Position numbers and translations under genes: made by a program. The notes under the pieces were generated by a model, which was not told where the DNA came from, ran no database searches, and saw only the letters and a program-made list of their open reading frames with translations. Shown here piece by piece: positions 6,829 to 14,159 of a stretch of 14,159 nt of DNA. Origin of the DNA: JAJFUG01 sp964473155 (GTDB lineage: Bacteria > Gemmatimonadota > Glassbacteria > GWA2-58-10); NCBI GenBank assembly GCA_964473155.1, contig CAYYNT010000086.1:1-14159 (forward strand), given 5' to 3'. Within the stretch, counting starts at the first letter, position 1. Each line of letters opens with the position of its first letter.

Positions 6829-7294
6829 CCGATTCCTTTTTCCCGCGCAACGTGCGGCGGCAGCCGGGTGGATTTCCTGCAATGCAGGTACCACTATTGA
6901 TTGAAGCCTGCCATTCTTATTCTGACCATGCTTATTCATAAATTGTCGCAACTCCTTGTCGGGGCGAGGCATGCCTCGCCCATGAAAGACTATTCGGACA
7001 CGGTGCGCCGTGTCCCTACACAAGGCTAACCGTCCTGATAAACAATAAGTTAGTGTCCCTTCGTGTGGCTTCGTGGATGATTTTTCTTTGTATAAATCGA
7101 ATTTGTGAATAATACGGGCTAATAACCTGCAAGCAAGAGCACCAAAGCATACAGTACCAGAGTCCTGATATTCCCCCTGCCGCGAAAAAATTATCGAAAA
7201 TAATGAAACGACGCTGAAGAAACGTACGCTGAATGGAACGATCTATGCATCCAGCGTCAGGTGGCTGCGCATAGGAGAGACTTACGGAGTCGTT
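6829..7294. other. 466-bp intergenic region without a confident gene
   Basis: Besides the palindromic unit at 6954-7025 it holds a CCTGC/GCAGG hairpin (6876-6888), two copies of CTTCGTG ten bases apart (7059-7065 and 7069-7075), and an inverted repeat GACGCTG/CAGCGTC (7210-7216 and 7252-7258) just before the next gene. I see no convincing intrinsic terminator for the feo operon and no clear promoter. The AT-rich stretch 7076-7210 is the likeliest place for the promoter of the BON-domain gene. Confidence 0.5.
6954..7025. repeat. 72-bp palindromic repeat unit bounded by CCTTGT/ACAAGG
   Basis: Two strong palindromes lie side by side: a perfect 20-bp one (6962-6981, GGGCGAGGCATGCCTCGCCC) and GGACACGG-TGCG-CCGTGTCC (6996-7015). 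The pair is bounded by CCTTGT (6954-6959) and its inverse ACAAGG (7020-7025). This BIME/MITE-like build, including GTGTCCCTACA near the right end, resembles non-coding repeats spread through many uncultivated-bacterium genomes. Copy number cannot be judged from one window. Confidence 0.5.
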
Positions 7295-8194
7295 GTGTCT
7301 TATCTTAAGTTGAACGAAAATCCGATACTGCAAATGTCGGACGGCGGCATGCACCCAGGAATGGAAAATATCAAAAAAACGTTCTGCCTCATTTGCGGAT
7401 TGATGTTCACCGCCGCACCGCAAATCAGTCCGGCTATGTCAGACACCCTGGAGGTGAGAGGTAACGAAAGCAGTTATCTTGCCCGGACGATCTACAAAAA
7501 ACTGGCTGGGGACAGAGCGGCGTCCGTGAAGGGCCTGGAAGTCGAGGAGCGCGAGGGAGAGATAGTCCTGAGAGGGTATGTTCCGGACATCTGCACCCGT
7601 GAGTTCGTTGAAAGGAATATCCGGAACATGATAGGAGTGCGCAAGGTGGTCAACCTGCTGCAAGTTACAGCAGATTCACTGCCTGGATCGTCAGGAGAGC
7701 TGGAACTGCGGGTGGATTCCGCGCTCAGCCTGAATCCGTATGTAGAAAAAAGCCGGATGACGATGTCTGTGGCGCAGAATGAAGTGACGCTGGCTGGAAC
7801 GTTGAAGAGCGAATTCGAGAGGAAGCAGGCGGAACAAGCTGTTCAGAGAGTAACCGGTGTGAAAGGAGTGAAAAACCTGATTGCAATCGAGGGAAGCAGC
7901 TTTCAGCCAGGCTCATCCGGCTTAAAGCTCATTTCCGGCAGTCAGGTCGCACAAGCCGTTATCGATTCAATCTGCCTGGACACGGGAATGGATCCCGATC
8001 TTTATATAAGTCTAAAATCCAGTCCGGTCGAGTACTGGAAAGAGCCAATATACAATGATTCAGCCAGAGCACTTGTTACGGCGATGAAACCTATAATCAG
8101 GGGCAATCCTGAAATCGGCCGGTACGAGCAGTTTAATTTCCTGGGGCTGGGGGTTTTCCTGGCCCGGAAGGTCTTGGAGATGATCGGGGATTGA
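7295..8194 (+). CDS. Probable exported protein with two BON domains
   Basis: BON domains bind membranes and stabilise the envelope, usually in the periplasm. Counting from the GTG at 7295 (299 residues), a signal-like segment is seen at about 23-48 (MENIKKTFCLICGLMFTAAPQISPA). The first BON domain spans about 60-127 (GLEVEEREGEIVLRGYVPD, then VRKVVNLLQV) and the second about 135-202 (MTMSVAQNEVTLAGTLKSEFE, then VTGVKGVKNLIAI). The last 95 residues are unrecognised, with an amphipathic end (FNFLGLGVFLARKVLEMIGD). GGAG (7286-7289) lies 5 bases before the GTG, yet export fits better with the ATG at 7361, whose upstream AGGA abuts the start. Both starts remain possible. It is monocistronic and convergent with glgC. 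Confidence 0.75.
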   Translation: MSYLKLNENPILQMSDGGMHPGMENIKKTFCLICGLMFTAAPQISPAMSDTLEVRGNESSYLARTIYKKLAGDRAASVKGLEVEEREGEIVLRGYVPDICTREFVERNIRNMIGVRKVVNLLQVTADSLPGSSGELELRVDSALSLNPYVEKSRMTMSVAQNEVTLAGTLKSEFERKQAEQAVQRVTGVKGVKNLIAIEGSSFQPGSSGLKLISGSQVAQAVIDSICLDTGMDPDLYISLKSSPVEYWKEPIYNDSARALVTAMKPIIRGNPEIGRYEQFNFLGLGVFLARKVLEMIGD

Positions 8195-8210
8195 TGTTTG
8201 GTTATATGAC

Positions 8211-8262
8211 ACACCCCGTCCCGATTAATCGGGGGACGCCCCTCTTGATAGAGGGGAATTTC
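8211..8262. repeat. Double-hairpin repeat, possible bidirectional terminator
   Basis: ACACCCCGT is followed by a perfect palindrome CCCGATTAATCGGG (8220-8233) and then CCCCTCT-TGAT-AGAGGGG (8239-8256). It lies between convergent genes, 16 bases after the BON gene stop and about 45 bases before the glgC stop. The composition resembles REP-like elements common in uncultivated bacteria. Its place suggests it also ends transcription from both sides, although T-runs are short. Confidence 0.5.
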
Positions 8263-8306
8263 GCTTCCTGCCCACGTATAGTTTTCTGATTCCTGAACAG
8301 CTTTCG

Positions 8307-9560
8307 TTAGTACACGTAGCCCCGCGGGACGAGCAGGATGCCGCTGTCCGTGAGCTGAAAGTGGCGCGTGTCCTCCTCGCGGTCGTAGCCGAGGCTTTTT
8401 CGCTCGCCGATTTCGGCATACCCGTCGATAACGGCGCGGCGAATACGGCAGCCCGCGCCGATGCGGCTGTCGTGCAGGATGACCGAGTCTTCGACCTCGG
8501 CCCCCGGCCCGATATATACGCCCGGAGAGAGCACGCAGTTGGTGACCCTGGCTCCGTCGATCACGCAGCCGGGCGAGATGATGGAATTCTTGGCCCGCGC
8601 GAAACCGTCCTGCCCGGGCGGGGGCGTCTCGCTGCGCATGAGCTTGACCGGCGGATACTGGCCCATGTAGGTGCGCACCGGCCATTCCGGGTCGTAAAGG
8701 TCGAAATGCGGGTGGGCCGAGAGCAGGTCCATGCTGGCCTCGAAATAGTTGTCCAGCGTGCCGATATCTCGCCAGTACAGAATCTCCCCTCCGGAACCAT
8801 CCACGAAATTATGCGCGAAACAGCGCTCGCGCGGGATCATTGACGGTATTACATCCCGCCCGAAATCGTGGCTGGTGTCGCGCTTGGCATCCGCCACCAC
8901 GTTACGCACCAGGGATTCGGTGTTGAAGATGTAGATGCCCATGTTGACCAGCACGTATCCCTCGCGGAACGGGCTGGGCTTGGGACGCTCGGGCTTTTCC
9001 TCGAAGTCCACGATGCGGCCGTTCTTGTCCACCTGGAGCACGCCGAGGGTTTTGACCGCCAGGCGGCTTTCCACCTCGACCGAGGCCACGGTCAGGTCGG
9101 CGTCGTTCTCGAGGTGGGCGCGCAGCATCTCGGCGTAGTTCATTTTGTAGACATGGTCGCCCGAGAGGATCAGGACATAGCGCGGGTGTATCTGTTCGAG
9201 CAGGTAGATGTTCTGGAAGATGGCATCCGCGGTGCCGCGGTACCAGCCCTCCTTATACTGCTGCTGAGGGGGGACGCTGTCGATGTATTCATCCAGTTCG
9301 CGGCAGAAGATGCTCCAGCCCTGCTTGAGATGGCGGTCGAGGCTGTGGCTCATGTACTGGGTGAGCACCTTGATTCGACGAAAGCCGCTGTTCAGACAGT
9401 TGGAGAGAGTAAAATCGATGATGCGGTAGGGTCCGCCGAAAGGGACCGCCGGCTTGGAGCGGTTCTTGGTCAGGGGGTAGAGGCGCTCGCCGCGCCCGCC
9501 GGCCAGTACGACTGTCAGAACGTCTTTGAAAGCGTTATGTGTCCGCATCGAAGAATCCAT
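8307..9560 (-). CDS. glgC: Glucose-1-phosphate adenylyltransferase (ADP-glucose pyrophosphorylase)
   Basis: Makes ADP-glucose from ATP and glucose-1-phosphate, the committed and usually allosterically controlled step of bacterial glycogen synthesis in the cytoplasm. The 417 residues show the nucleotide-binding loop GGRGERLYPLT (21-31) with RSKPAVPFGG, the WYRGTADAIFQN motif, the catalytic-site SGDHVYKMNY (D135), the sugar-phosphate site EEKP (187-190), and a C-terminal left-handed beta-helix of hexapeptide-like repeats (IISPGCVIDGARVTNCVLSPGVYIGPGAEVEDSVIL). The length matches the family. The start at 9560 has AGGCGG about 5 bases upstream; an internal ATG four codons later lacks a site. It lies 184 bases downstream of the response regulator on the same strand, so it may be cotranscribed or have its own promoter. 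No other glycogen gene is in view. Confidence 0.96.
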   Translation of the reverse strand: MDSSMRTHNAFKDVLTVVLAGGRGERLYPLTKNRSKPAVPFGGPYRIIDFTLSNCLNSGFRRIKVLTQYMSHSLDRHLKQGWSIFCRELDEYIDSVPPQQQYKEGWYRGTADAIFQNIYLLEQIHPRYVLILSGDHVYKMNYAEMLRAHLENDADLTVASVEVESRLAVKTLGVLQVDKNGRIVDFEEKPERPKPSPFREGYVLVNMGIYIFNTESLVRNVVADAKRDTSHDFGRDVIPSMIPRERCFAHNFVDGSGGEILYWRDIGTLDNYFEASMDLLSAHPHFDLYDPEWPVRTYMGQYPPVKLMRSETPPPGQDGFARAKNSIISPGCVIDGARVTNCVLSPGVYIGPGAEVEDSVILHDSRIGAGCRIRRAVIDGYAEIGERKSLGYDREEDTRHFQLTDSGILLVPRGYVY

Positions 9561-9744
9561 TTTCCGCCTGTCCTCTTCTTCCGATTGAACCGTCTCAATG
9601 CTCAGATACAGTGTCCGCGTTCATCATATATCATGTGGTGTAATCAAGACCGCGACAACCCCTGTCCGCCGAGGGCGGATATTCCCTTTTGACGAGAGTG
9701 AATGCGTGCGTGTGCCTGCCGATTCCATCGTGAACCGGCCCGGT
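9561..9744. other. glgC upstream spacer with two short palindromes
   Basis: TCCGCC-GAG-GGCGGA (9665-9679) and GAACCGG-C-CCGGTTC (9732-9746) are visible. The second overlaps the stop of the response regulator. Neither is followed by a T-run on the minus strand, so a terminator between the regulator and glgC is not demonstrated. I find no convincing -35/-10 pair. Confidence 0.3.
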
Positions 9745-10113
9745 TCAGAACTGGTACATGCTTTCGCCCAGGGCTTCCTTGACTTTCTGTTTCAGCTCGG
9801 ACAGGTCGCTGCTTTTTATGACATAGCTGTCCGCGGCCCAGCTCATGAAATTGTCCTTGTACGAATCATAGGCGCTGTTGATGATCACCGGAAGCTTGTT
9901 GTCGCGGCCGAGGAACTTTCCCAGGGCCTCGAGGCCGTCCATGCCCGGCATCTTGATGTCCAGTACGACCAGGTCATAGCGCTCATGCTCGAACATCTTG
10001 AGCGCCTCGTGGGCATCCCCGGCCGTATCCACATGGTAACCCTCGGCTTCGAACTCGGTTTTATACAGGAGACGCAGATTCTTTTCATCGTCCACTATGA
10101 GCAGTTTTTTCAT
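9745..10113 (-). CDS. Single-domain response regulator (CheY-like receiver)
   Basis: A 122-residue receiver domain with no output domain. The acidic pocket IVDDE (D8, D9), the phospho-acceptor in VVLDIKMPGMDG (D52), the switch residue S80 in INSAYD and the conserved lysine K100 in YVIKSSD are all in place, so it should accept phosphate. Its ATG overlaps the stop of the upstream histidine kinase by 4 bases (10110-10113, ATGA) with GGAGG just upstream, implying translational coupling and that the two are a cognate pair. Having no DNA-binding part, it presumably works by protein contact or as a relay intermediate. The target is unknown. Confidence 0.93.
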   Translation of the reverse strand: MKKLLIVDDEKNLRLLYKTEFEAEGYHVDTAGDAHEALKMFEHERYDLVVLDIKMPGMDGLEALGKFLGRDNKLPVIINSAYDSYKDNFMSWAADSYVIKSSDLSELKQKVKEALGESMYQF

Positions 10114-13046
10114 TTTTCCTCCCTGCGGGGCTGCTGACGCACAGGCAAAGTGATGTGGAACACCGTGCCCTCATCCTTGCGGCTGGAAAGCCCGATGGTC
10201 CCGTTGTGATTATTGATTATCTGGCTGCTGATAGCGAGCCCCAGGCCGGAGCCGGTGCTCTTGGTGGTGAAGAAAGCGGTGAACAGCTTTTCCATGTTTT
10301 TCTGTTCGATCCCTATGCCGGTGTCGGCCACGCTCAGGGTGACAAAACCGTTTTCGGCGCTGCTGCTGACACTGAGTACTCCACCTCCGGGCATTGCTTC
10401 GAGGGCGTTCCGGAACAGGTTGAGCAGGACCTGGCGGATCTGGTCCGAGTCGAGTTCGACCTCGGGGAGGTTGTCAGCGAGATCGAGACAAATCCCGATC
10501 TGGTGGGCCTCGATCTCGCTGTCCATCATCTTGAATGTTTCACGGACCAGGCTGTTAGGGTTGACAGGACGGAAAGCCGGGACTTTCGGCCGGATGAAAT
10601 TGAGGGTGTCGTTAAGGTAACGTTCGAGACGGCCGACCTCCTCGAGGATGATACGCACCTTGTCACGGCGAGGATCATCTTCCGGACAATCGCGAAGCAG
10701 TGCCCTGGCGAATCCGCCGATCGAGACCAGCGGGTTGCGAATCTCATGGGCCACGTTGGCCGCCACCTCACCGACAGCGGAGAGCTTCTCGGCGCGGACC
10801 AGGCGGTCGCGGCTGTCTTTCAGGTCCCTGTAAGCGCGGTCCAGGTCGGCGATTTTTTCCTCGAGGCTGGAGTAGAGCCGGTTGCGCTCGACCACCTGGC
10901 TGGCCAGGTTGGCCAGGACGCGCAGCATGTTGAACGAGTCTTCCTCAATCGGGCGGCGGTTTATCAGGTTGTCGACCAGGAGCAGTCCGACGCTGCGGTG
11001 TTCGCAGACCATCGGGACGATGGCCATGGTGTCGCTGCCGAGTGTGTCGGCCAGCCATTGCGGGAACAGCCCCTGCCTGACCCCGTCCGTCACGTTGAGA
11101 GGGGCGCGTTCCGCCACGCAGCGCACAAGCGGATTATCGCTGTCGGACAGCGGGATGCGGATGGAGCGCACGACGCGGTTGATCTGGATGTCGTGGTCGC
11201 CGACGCTGTGCTTGTATGAGTCGAGGAGCTCACGGAGGCTCTGCTTTTTCTGGTACAGCTCATGCCAGATCATCCCAGCCTCCTCGGCGTTGGAAGGGCC
11301 GATCGCGTAGTGGCCGACCAGGGCCTCCTCCTTGTGGTCGACGAGGAGGATGAAGGCGCGGTTGAATCCGAGTCCCTGCGAGGCGGTCACTCCGACCAGA
11401 ATGATGCCCAGGAGTTCGTTCAGGTCCTTGGAGGAAAGCAGGGCCTCGCTGATCTCGTTGATTATGGACAGCTCGCTGATATGCTGGTGCAGTGAGCGTT
11501 CGAGGCGGGCGCGCTCGGTTATGTCGTGCAGGATTATCGAGCGCCCGATAGGCCGTCCGCGCTGATCGCGCAGCAGGCTGATGGAAGACTCGACCACGAT
11601 CCGTCTCCCGCCGGCGGCCAGCCGTTCGGTGACATAGTGCTGGAGTTCGCCGTGCTCGGCCAATTGAAGTTCGATCCATTGCAGCTCGCCGGAATAAGAC
11701 TCGCCTGAAGGAAGAATGTGGTCCATCCCCTGGCCGATCATTTCCTCTGCGCCGTAACCGAATATTCTTTCCGCGCCGCGGTTCCAGGTTCTGATCCGCC
11801 GGTCATTATCCACCGTGATTATGGCGTCGCTGCTGTCTCGGGTGACAGTGGCCAGATAATGCTCGTTTCTCAGGATTTCGCTTTCGAGCCGTCTTTCCAG
11901 GCTGAGGTTGCGGACAATCCAGATGGCGCCCTCGAGGTTGGAGGCGTTGTCATACAGGAGCGAGCCGGTCAGGCTTACCGGGAACTCATCCCCGTCCGCG
12001 GCGCGGAAATAGGTCTCGTAGTTTTCGAGCGTACCGCCGGATTCCTCGATCAGGCGGTTGACCTGAAGCACCTCGCGGTATCCGCCGAGATACATTTCAT
12101 CCATCCGGATGTCGTGCACGCCCAGTTTGTCGAAGCCCAGCATGATCTCGGCGGAACGGTTGAAAAAATTGATCCGTCCGGTGGAGTCGGTGGTGAAAAT
12201 GGCGTTGGGCGTGTTGTCGAGCAGGCGTTTCAGGAAATTGCGTGTACGCTGTATCTCCTGCTCCAGGCGGCGGGGAGCGCTGAGATCCTCGAGGGTCTGG
12301 ATCACGCCGTGAATGTTCCCGTCATTACCGTACAGCGTGCTGATCCTGGCGCGAAAGCGTTTTTCGCGCGAGTAGCGGTCGGTGTAGTCAAACTCGAGTT
12401 CGCGGCCGCGCACCACCTCGCGGGTGGCCTGCTGGAAGGCCTCGATAACCTCTGGAGCGGCGTGGCTGGCGTAGTCGCGGAAAAGGTAGGCGCCCAGGGC
12501 CTTCTCGCGGCCTATGCCGGTTATGACCTCCTGGGCGCGGTTATACAGCACGATGCGCCCGTCGCGGTCAGCGACCAGCACGCCGACAGGCAGATCATCG
12601 AGGATCATGCCGCGGAAGGCTTCCTCCAGCATGGAATCGCGTTCCTCGGCCCGGAGAAGCTCGTTCATGGCGTTCTCGAACGAATCCAACTCGGCATCGG
12701 AAGGGCCGTAAAGGCGTTCAAGAAAATACAGGGCCTTTACCTGTGGGTCATCCGCGCTCTGAACGAGCGACCAGCGGGAGAACATCCTGGACTTGTTGCC
12801 CGTGACGACGTTAAGGTGGTGTTCTCCGGGTGTGAGGCTATCCTTGGATATAAGGTTCAATTCGGCCGGAAAAAGGATGGTAAGAGGCTTGCCGTACAGC
12901 TCATCTCTTTTCAGGGAAAGAATGCCTGTAAGCTGACGGCTGACTCCGGTGATGACGCCATCACTGTCAAAGAACAGGAAAGCTTCACGGCTGGAATTAA
13001 GGACCAATTCCAGGGCTGTGCTCCGGCTTTCGATGGTTGTCGGCAT
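10110..13046 (-). CDS. Soluble multi-PAS/GAF sensor histidine kinase
   Basis: An autophosphorylating sensor expected to phosphorylate the overlapping receiver. Counted from the ATG at 13046 (978 residues), it holds four PAS-type domains (about 10-110, weak; 145-258; 272-390; 393-512, ending DITERARLE), a GAF domain (about 540-720), a short coiled coil, HisKA with VAHEIRNPL (H767), and HATPase_c with an N-box (QVLLNLFRNALEA), VADTGIGI (D908) and TGSGLGLAIS. No membrane segment or signal peptide is visible, so it should sense something inside the cell; no heme or flavin motif identifies the ligand. A start at 13130 would add 28 residues overlapping galT by 35 bases, but those codons are poorer in G/C at third positions than the body and match no domain. 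It follows galT by 49 bases and is probably in the same transcript. Confidence 0.92.
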   Translation of the reverse strand: MPTTIESRSTALELVLNSSREAFLFFDSDGVITGVSRQLTGILSLKRDELYGKPLTILFPAELNLISKDSLTPGEHHLNVVTGNKSRMFSRWSLVQSADDPQVKALYFLERLYGPSDAELDSFENAMNELLRAEERDSMLEEAFRGMILDDLPVGVLVADRDGRIVLYNRAQEVITGIGREKALGAYLFRDYASHAAPEVIEAFQQATREVVRGRELEFDYTDRYSREKRFRARISTLYGNDGNIHGVIQTLEDLSAPRRLEQEIQRTRNFLKRLLDNTPNAIFTTDSTGRINFFNRSAEIMLGFDKLGVHDIRMDEMYLGGYREVLQVNRLIEESGGTLENYETYFRAADGDEFPVSLTGSLLYDNASNLEGAIWIVRNLSLERRLESEILRNEHYLATVTRDSSDAIITVDNDRRIRTWNRGAERIFGYGAEEMIGQGMDHILPSGESYSGELQWIELQLAEHGELQHYVTERLAAGGRRIVVESSISLLRDQRGRPIGRSIILHDITERARLERSLHQHISELSIINEISEALLSSKDLNELLGIILVGVTASQGLGFNRAFILLVDHKEEALVGHYAIGPSNAEEAGMIWHELYQKKQSLRELLDSYKHSVGDHDIQINRVVRSIRIPLSDSDNPLVRCVAERAPLNVTDGVRQGLFPQWLADTLGSDTMAIVPMVCEHRSVGLLLVDNLINRRPIEEDSFNMLRVLANLASQVVERNRLYSSLEEKIADLDRAYRDLKDSRDRLVRAEKLSAVGEVAANVAHEIRNPLVSIGGFARALLRDCPEDDPRRDKVRIILEEVGRLERYLNDTLNFIRPKVPAFRPVNPNSLVRETFKMMDSEIEAHQIGICLDLADNLPEVELDSDQIRQVLLNLFRNALEAMPGGGVLSVSSSAENGFVTLSVADTGIGIEQKNMEKLFTAFFTTKSTGSGLGLAISSQIINNHNGTIGLSSRKDEGTVFHITLPVRQQPRREEK

Positions 13047-13095
13047 TCCTTTATTCCGGTCGCGCGGCTGGGGTGTTATCCTCAAGCCGTAAGTA

Positions 13096-14157
13096 TCAGT
13101 AACGATGGAAACCTGTCTGGCCGGAGTCATGAGATGGCTGAGCCTCGCGTAACATCGCAGCAGCCCGCTCCGGTGGAGTGTGATTGATATACATGCCGGT
13201 CCCCAGCTCGAATCCGGCTATAGAACTGAGCCGGGGCGTGATCTCGATATGCCAGTGCCAGTCGAAACGCAAAGTACCCCAGTAACCGGCGCGGCGTGGC
13301 GTCTGGTTGGTGTTGGGTCCGGTGTGGACAAGCATGTTAAATGGGGGATCACCGAACAGGGCGAAGAGCCGTCCCACCGCCTGTTGCAGAATATCGGCGC
13401 AGGGCTGGAGCAATTCGTCGCTCATGGTTGAGAAGTCATGGTGGTGTTTTTTGGGGAACACCGCCATTTCAAACGGGAAGCGGGAGGCGTAGGGAACGTA
13501 GCAGATGAAATGCTCGTTTTCTGTCACCACCCGGCTGCCGTCCTCGGTTTCCTGGTGTATCAAGTCGCAGAAAAGGCAGCGCTCCTTGAGGTGGAAATGT
13601 TCGCGCGCCGTGGCCAGAGCCATGGCCACAATCCTGGGAATTACCGGCATGGCCAGAATCTGGCTGTGAGGATGATTGGTGGAGGCTCCGGCTGTCTGGC
13701 CGTGATTTTTAAAAAGCATTATGTAGCGGTAATTCTCGTTTTCCATCAGGGCAGCAGCGCGCTGGCGATAGGTGGTGATAAGCTCTACCAGATGAGCAGG
13801 GCCAAATTCGTGAAACAGCGCCAGATGAGAGGGATGTTCAACGATAATTTCGTGAGCGCCCGCGCCGGTGATGAAATCGTAGTGTCCAACCGCGTTGCGG
13901 CGCAATCCATCGGGGCTGTCGGAAAGCAGGGGATATTTGTTCGGGATCACCCTTATCTTCCAGCCTGGACGGTTGGGATTTCCGCTGCGCAAAGCGAAAA
14001 TCTCGGATGGGGTTTTGCTTTCCTGCCCCTCACACAGCGGACATAATCCACCATCCGGGGTGCGTTTCGGTACATCGAAATCATCCGGGTTCCGGCTGCG
14101 GTCTACAGCAACGATGACCCACCTTTTGTGAACCGGATCGTGCCTGAACTCAGCCAA
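13096..14157 (-). CDS. galT: Galactose-1-phosphate uridylyltransferase
   Basis: The Leloir-pathway enzyme exchanging UMP between UDP-glucose and galactose-1-phosphate, giving glucose-1-phosphate and UDP-galactose. The 353 residues begin AEFRHDPVHKRWVIVA, characteristic of the family start. Zinc ligands are C39 and C42 (CPLC), H111 (EHPSH) and H162. The nucleophile is H164 in NHPHSQI (usually GHPHGQ). The second HIT-like half carries FDWHWHIEITPR. The start codon visible at the window edge is TTG, and the true start could be this or lie just outside the window. The stop lies 49 bases before the preferred kinase start. The product glucose-1-phosphate is the substrate of GlgC nearby. Some family members act on other sugar phosphates, so galactose is the likely but not proven substrate. 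Confidence 0.92.
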   Translation of the reverse strand: MAEFRHDPVHKRWVIVAVDRSRNPDDFDVPKRTPDGGLCPLCEGQESKTPSEIFALRSGNPNRPGWKIRVIPNKYPLLSDSPDGLRRNAVGHYDFITGAGAHEIIVEHPSHLALFHEFGPAHLVELITTYRQRAAALMENENYRYIMLFKNHGQTAGASTNHPHSQILAMPVIPRIVAMALATAREHFHLKERCLFCDLIHQETEDGSRVVTENEHFICYVPYASRFPFEMAVFPKKHHHDFSTMSDELLQPCADILQQAVGRLFALFGDPPFNMLVHTGPNTNQTPRRAGYWGTLRFDWHWHIEITPRLSSIAGFELGTGMYINHTPPERAAAMLREAQPSHDSGQTGFHRY

Positions 14158-14159
14158 TG

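Noticed and set aside
6829..6870. Intrinsic terminator for the feo operon
   Set aside because: The T-run (6836-6841) precedes rather than follows the weak CCGC/GCGG pairing, so the order is wrong.
6954..7075. CRISPR array
   Set aside because: The repeats are palindromes and one short tandem motif; there are no regular spaced direct repeats and no cas genes.
10155..11219. 354-codon plus-strand frame opposite the kinase C-terminus
   Set aside because: Antisense to the HisKA/HATPase domains; the acidic, repetitive translation is typical of a shadow frame.
11718..13187. 489-codon plus-strand open frame opposite the histidine kinase
   Set aside because: Arises from high G/C at third codon positions of the kinase; no recognisable protein.
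1..14159. tRNA, rRNA or riboswitch
   Set aside because: No cloverleaf, rRNA-like stretch or known aptamer core was seen on either strand, although visual inspection could miss a divergent RNA.

Overview
The window is 14.2 kb of mostly GC-rich bacterial DNA containing a run of 100 Ns (3696-3795). A run of exactly 100 usually marks a scaffold gap of unknown true length, so this is probably a draft or metagenome-derived assembly. Secreted-type proteins (a GH20-like hydrolase and a BON-domain protein) plus dense accessory repeats suggest an uncultivated diderm, perhaps of the FCB superphylum or a neighbour. No rRNA or other marker gene is present, so the taxonomy is only a guess.

Left edge (1-530): the 3' end of an unrecognised AT-rich gene, a likely intrinsic terminator, and about 200 bases of hairpin-rich non-coding DNA resembling the end of an IS200/IS605-type element. 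Next, on the minus strand, comes a large exported GH20-type beta-N-acetylhexosaminidase with its own putative promoter at 3187-3216.

Iron region (3323-6828, plus strand): a sigma70-like promoter carrying inverted repeats drives a DtxR/MntR-family regulator. The regulator runs into the N gap, and a FeoA-type domain emerges on the other side. Then come a small VOC (glyoxalase-fold) protein, FeoB (TTG start) and a short Cys-rich membrane protein of the FeoB-associated type. Together they form a self-regulated ferrous-iron uptake operon with an unusual VOC gene between feoA and feoB.

Spacer and envelope gene (6829-8306): 466 bases without a confident gene hold a 72-base palindromic repeat bounded by CCTTGT/ACAAGG. 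A two-BON-domain, probably exported protein follows. A second double-hairpin element separates it from the convergent glgC.

Right part (8307-14159, minus strand): transcription runs galT (galactose-1-phosphate uridylyltransferase), then a soluble sensor histidine kinase with several PAS domains and a GAF domain, then a single-domain response regulator overlapping it by 4 bases, then glgC (ADP-glucose pyrophosphorylase). GalT feeds glucose-1-phosphate and UDP-sugar metabolism and GlgC commits glucose-1-phosphate to glycogen. The embedded two-component pair may tie sugar storage to an intracellular signal; that link is inference from gene order.

I did not find a clear new defence system, CRISPR array or complete mobile element. 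The best candidates for a second look are the VOC gene inside the feo operon, the operator cluster before the regulator, the kinase/receiver pair between galT and glgC, the divergent GH20, and the three repeat-rich intergenic elements.
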